From positions 1-10,631 of the forward strand of contig JAADCO010000087.1 of assembly GCA_013154385.1 (NCBI GenBank): a stretch of 10,631 nt of DNA, written 5' to 3'. The position numbers were made by a program, and so were the translations under genes. The DNA comes from Thermodesulfobacteriota bacterium. GTDB lineage: Bacteria; Desulfobacterota; Thermodesulfobacteria; Thermodesulfobacteriales; Thermodesulfatatoraceae. Numbering within the stretch: position 1 is the stretch's first letter; each line of letters starts with the position of its first letter. Below are positions 8,531 to 10,631 of the stretch, piece by piece. The notes beneath the pieces were generated by a model. The model was not told the DNA's origin, ran no database searches, and was given only the letters and a program-made list of their open reading frames with translations.

Positions 8531-9352
8531 ATGCGTCTCTTCCTGGGCACCCTCTTGAGGGGCGGTCTCCTCGTGACCTCAAGGGGGCGCTATTTCTTGA
8601 CGCCGGTCCGGGCCGGAGAGAGCCGGGCCACGCCCCTTGCCGTCCCCGAGGACCTGGTGGGCCAAAGGGTCCTCGTCTCCGGGGTGGCCGAGGGGGAGAT
8701 CCTCTACGAGGCCCGTCTTCTCGAGGCCCTTCCGCCCATCTCCGAAAGGATCATCGAACACCTGCTCGAGGAGGGCGAGGCCAGTCTCAAGGACCTCGAG
8801 GCCCTGTGTCTCCCGGAGACCCGGCGCCTCTGCGCCCTGGTCATCGGCCACAAGAAGGCCTCCCCCGGGGCGGTCAACCCGTCCTCCGGGCTCACCGAGT
8901 TTGCCTTCAACGACGAACTTTCGCGTCTCATCGAGCAGGAAGTCCAAGGCGTGGATGTCCAGCGGGTTTATCGGCGCACCTACGAAACGCTCCCGCACGA
9001 CATCAACGCCCTTTCGCCGGACTTCATCGTCAGTCTGCATTGCAACGCCTTCGACCGCCGCGCCTCGGGCACCGAGGTGCTCTACTATCATCGTTCTTCG
9101 CGGGGGAAGAGGCTCGCGGAGATCGTCCTCAAACACCTGGTGAACCATCTCCGGTTGCCCAACCGCGGGCTCAAGCCCTGCACCGCCGAAGACCGCGGCG
9201 GATACCTCCTGCGCTACACCAAGGCCCCCTGCGTCATCGCCGAACCCTTCTTCATTGACAACGATGAGGACCTGGCCCGCGCCCAGGAGGACACGCGCGG
9301 TCTGGCGCGCGCCTACGCCCGGGCCGTGGAAGAGGCGGCAAGGGTCCTCTAG
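8531..9352 (+). CDS. N-acetylmuramoyl-L-alanine amidase-like protein (Amidase_3 domain)
   Basis: This 273-residue protein probably cuts between MurNAc and L-Ala of peptidoglycan. The C-terminal part from about residue 100 shows the Amidase_3 pattern: VIGHKKASPGAVN with zinc His107, GLTEFAFNDEL with Glu123, FIVSLHCNAFDRRASGTEV with His170, and APCVIAEPFF with the likely catalytic Glu238. The residues for zinc binding and catalysis thus appear intact. The GHKK..PGAVN...GLTEF style resembles phage endolysin-type members. Residues about 5-66 look like a small beta domain, perhaps OB-like (VGQRVLVSGVAEGEILYEARLL), and 70-97 like helices. No clear signal peptide or membrane segment is seen, so export is unexplained. 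ATG 8531 follows ftsZ by four bases, with AAGGCGG nine bases upstream. A longer frame running back to 8360 overlaps the ftsZ linker and was not used. Role in division is inferred from place only. Confidence 0.82.
   Translation: MRLFLGTLLRGGLLVTSRGRYFLTPVRAGESRATPLAVPEDLVGQRVLVSGVAEGEILYEARLLEALPPISERIIEHLLEEGEASLKDLEALCLPETRRLCALVIGHKKASPGAVNPSSGLTEFAFNDELSRLIEQEVQGVDVQRVYRRTYETLPHDINALSPDFIVSLHCNAFDRRASGTEVLYYHRSSRGKRLAEIVLKHLVNHLRLPNRGLKPCTAEDRGGYLLRYTKAPCVIAEPFFIDNDEDLARAQEDTRGLARAYARAVEEAARVL
9349..9352. other. Shared stop codons of two convergent genes (CTAG)
   Basis: The palindrome CTAG supplies TAG to the amidase-like gene on the + strand (9350-9352) and TAG to the CX5R protein gene on the - strand (9351-9349). 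The two genes therefore overlap by four bases tail to tail. There is no room for a dedicated terminator between them, and no hairpin with a T-run was seen on either side. Confidence 0.9.
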
Positions 9353-9807
9353 CCCCTTGAGGAATCAAGCGTCTTCAGGGCGCGCAGGAGTCTTTCCCGC
9401 ACCAGGGGATTGGGCTGGGGGAAACGGAGGTGCTTCTTCTCGAAGGCCAGCCCCTGTTCCTCCAGGAAGCGGGCAAAGGCCTCGGCCATGCCCGCCGAAC
9501 GACTGATGCCCGCGTCGCAGGAGAAGACGAACTCCTGCACCCCGGCGTCCAGGGCGCGGAGCAGGGTGTCTGCCGCGTAGAGGGCTTCCTCTTCGCTCAG
9601 GGGGAGGAGGCCGAAGTTCCTCGCCGCTTCTTCGTCCGCCACGTCGTCGAACTCGAGGAAGGCGAAGTAATCGGGCCTCACGGCCTTGGCGGCATCCGGG
9701 ACCGCGGGCCGAAAGACAGCCACCCAGCAGACCTTTCCCCGCTCAAGCTCCGGGGACTTCAGATACTCGATGGCGTAACGATGCGGAAAGACGAGGATCC
9801 TTTTCAT
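9349..9807 (-). CDS. Small CX5R protein, predicted protein-tyrosine-phosphatase-like
   Basis: The product (152 residues from the ATG) has the cysteine phosphatase signature VFSCDAGISRSAGMAEAF, with Cys and Arg five residues apart (about residues 97 and 103), the P-loop of tyrosine and dual-specificity phosphatases. FLEFDDVADE at about 50-59 offers an Asp that could be the general acid. The usual His before the Cys is replaced by Ser, and the chain is short, as in the poorly described 'predicted tyrosine phosphatase' group of bacteria. The fold and motif support a phosphatase-like protein; activity and substrate are unknown. It has no signal peptide, so it should be cytoplasmic. Its ATG at 9807 overlaps the stop of the upstream ATPase gene (TGATG), and GTG 9810 is an alternative start adding one residue. 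No strong ribosome site is seen, which suggests coupling to the ATPase gene. Confidence 0.72.
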   Translation of the reverse strand: MKRILVFPHRYAIEYLKSPELERGKVCWVAVFRPAVPDAAKAVRPDYFAFLEFDDVADEEAARNFGLLPLSEEEALYAADTLLRALDAGVQEFVFSCDAGISRSAGMAEAFARFLEEQGLAFEKKHLRFPQPNPLVRERLLRALKTLDSSRG

Positions 9808-10631
9808 CACATCTTGAACGCCTGGGCGGAGATTTCCTCAAAAGGTTTGCGCCGCAACCGATGCGGCAGGGCCAGCCTTTCGGCGATCTTGAGGTCCTCT
9901 TCGTTGATCTCCCGCCGTCCCTGAAAAGCCGCGTGAGCGCGCGCGGTCTTGGCCAGGGTGAGGTCCGCCCGATGGCCGTCCACCCCCAGGGTGATGGTCT
10001 TCTTGGCGATCTGATAGAGGATCTCGTGCGGGAGTTCTATTTCCGGGAGGAGGTCCTGGGCGCGCTTGATGCGCGCGGCAAGGGCCTGGTTCTCCGCTTC
10101 GAAGCGCTTGGAGAACCCTTCGGGATCGGCTTCAAAGGCGGCCCGGCGCTCCATCACCAGGACGCGCTCTTTGGGGTCCTTGAGCCCCTCCACGGTGACG
10201 CAGAGTCCGAAACGGTCGAGGAGTTGCGGACGGAGCTCCCCTTCCTCGGGGTTCATCGTGCCCACGAGCACGAAGCGCGCGGCGTGGGTGAAGCTCACAC
10301 CCTCGCGCTCCACGTAGTTGACGCCCATGGCCGCGACATCGAGAAGGGTGTCCACCAGATGGTCGGGAAGGAGGTTCACCTCGTCCACGTAGAGGATGCC
10401 GCGATGGGCCGCGGCGAGGAGGCCGGGTTCGAAGCGTTTTTCCCCGCGGGTGAGGGCGGCTTCGAGGTCGAGGCTGCCCACCAGGCGGTCCTCGGTGGCG
10501 GAGAGCGGAAGCTCCACCACGCGGATCTTGCGCTTCGTGCGCGGGAGCCGGCCTTCTCTTTCGAGCCTTTCCCGGCAGTGGGGGCAGAGGCTTTCTGTGT
10601 CTTCCGGATCGCAGGAGAACGCACACCCCTC
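9807..10631 (-). CDS. Magnesium-chelatase subunit I-like AAA+ ATPase, 5' truncated by the window
   Basis: The frame is open to base 10631, so the N-terminus with Walker A lies outside; 274 residues are visible. It belongs to the ChlI/BchI-type AAA+ group: LPLSATEDRLVGSLDLEAAL at visible residues 41-60, Walker B GILYVDEVNLL at 78-88, VNYVEREGVSF at 104-114, sensor-1 LVGTMNPEEGELRPQ at 122-136, Arg-finger LLDRFG at 137-142, and a lid segment VDGHRADLT further on. At the visible start four cysteines (residues 3, 7, 16 and 19; the last two as CPHC) form a likely metal-binding insert, seen in some non-phototroph relatives. The classical role is ATP-driven insertion of Mg into protoporphyrin or, in relatives, Co into corrin rings; no D or H/CobN subunit lies in view, so the substrate is unknown. 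The stop TGA overlaps the start of the CX5R gene downstream, suggesting one transcript. Confidence 0.88.
   Translation of the reverse strand, partial: EGCAFSCDPEDTESLCPHCRERLEREGRLPRTKRKIRVVELPLSATEDRLVGSLDLEAALTRGEKRFEPGLLAAAHRGILYVDEVNLLPDHLVDTLLDVAAMGVNYVEREGVSFTHAARFVLVGTMNPEEGELRPQLLDRFGLCVTVEGLKDPKERVLVMERRAAFEADPEGFSKRFEAENQALAARIKRAQDLLPEIELPHEILYQIAKKTITLGVDGHRADLTLAKTARAHAAFQGRREINEEDLKIAERLALPHRLRRKPFEEISAQAFKM

Overview
The window carries the distal part of a division and cell wall (dcw) cluster on the + strand, followed by two convergent genes on the - strand. The order is mraY (5' end outside the window), murD, murG, murC, murB, ftsQ, ftsA, ftsZ, then a gene for a cell-wall amidase-like protein. 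On the - strand are a magnesium-chelatase-type AAA+ ATPase (5' end outside the window) and a small protein with a CX5R phosphatase signature. The DNA is GC-rich (about 60% or more by eye) and almost every base is coding. No intergenic stretch reaches even 50 bases, so no tRNA, rRNA, CRISPR array, IS element, riboswitch or convincing terminator was found.

The organism is a bacterium with peptidoglycan and FtsZ-based division. The gene order, the FtsQ/FtsA/FtsZ set, the type of the proteins and the Cys-bearing ChlI-like ATPase suggest a Desulfobacterota/Thermodesulfobacteriota-like (former deltaproteobacterial) lineage, possibly thermophilic. This is an impression from sequence style, not a proven placement.

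Bases 1-5407 encode the lipid I/II branch. MraY makes lipid I at the membrane, MurG converts it to lipid II, and MurB, MurC and MurD are cytoplasmic steps that build UDP-MurNAc-peptide. Bases 5397-8526 encode the divisome core: FtsQ (membrane anchor with POTRA domain), FtsA (actin-like membrane tether) and FtsZ (tubulin-like ring). Neighbouring genes overlap or lie within a few bases of each other, so the row reads as one operon with translational coupling. Two genes commonly found in this row are absent: ftsW, expected between murD and murG, and ddl, expected between murB and ftsQ.

Bases 8531-9352 encode a protein with a C-terminal Amidase_3-type zinc amidase domain of endolysin-like appearance, a small N-terminal beta-rich segment and no evident signal peptide. 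It starts 4 bases after ftsZ. Its stop codon and that of the convergent - strand gene share a single CTAG. The - strand pair (ChlI-like ATPase, then the CX5R protein) overlap by one base and are probably co-transcribed.

Nothing here is clearly a new system. The points most worth a second look are the signal-less amidase next to ftsZ, the missing ftsW, the ChlI-like ATPase/CX5R pair, and a cysteine in place of the usual catalytic serine in MurB.
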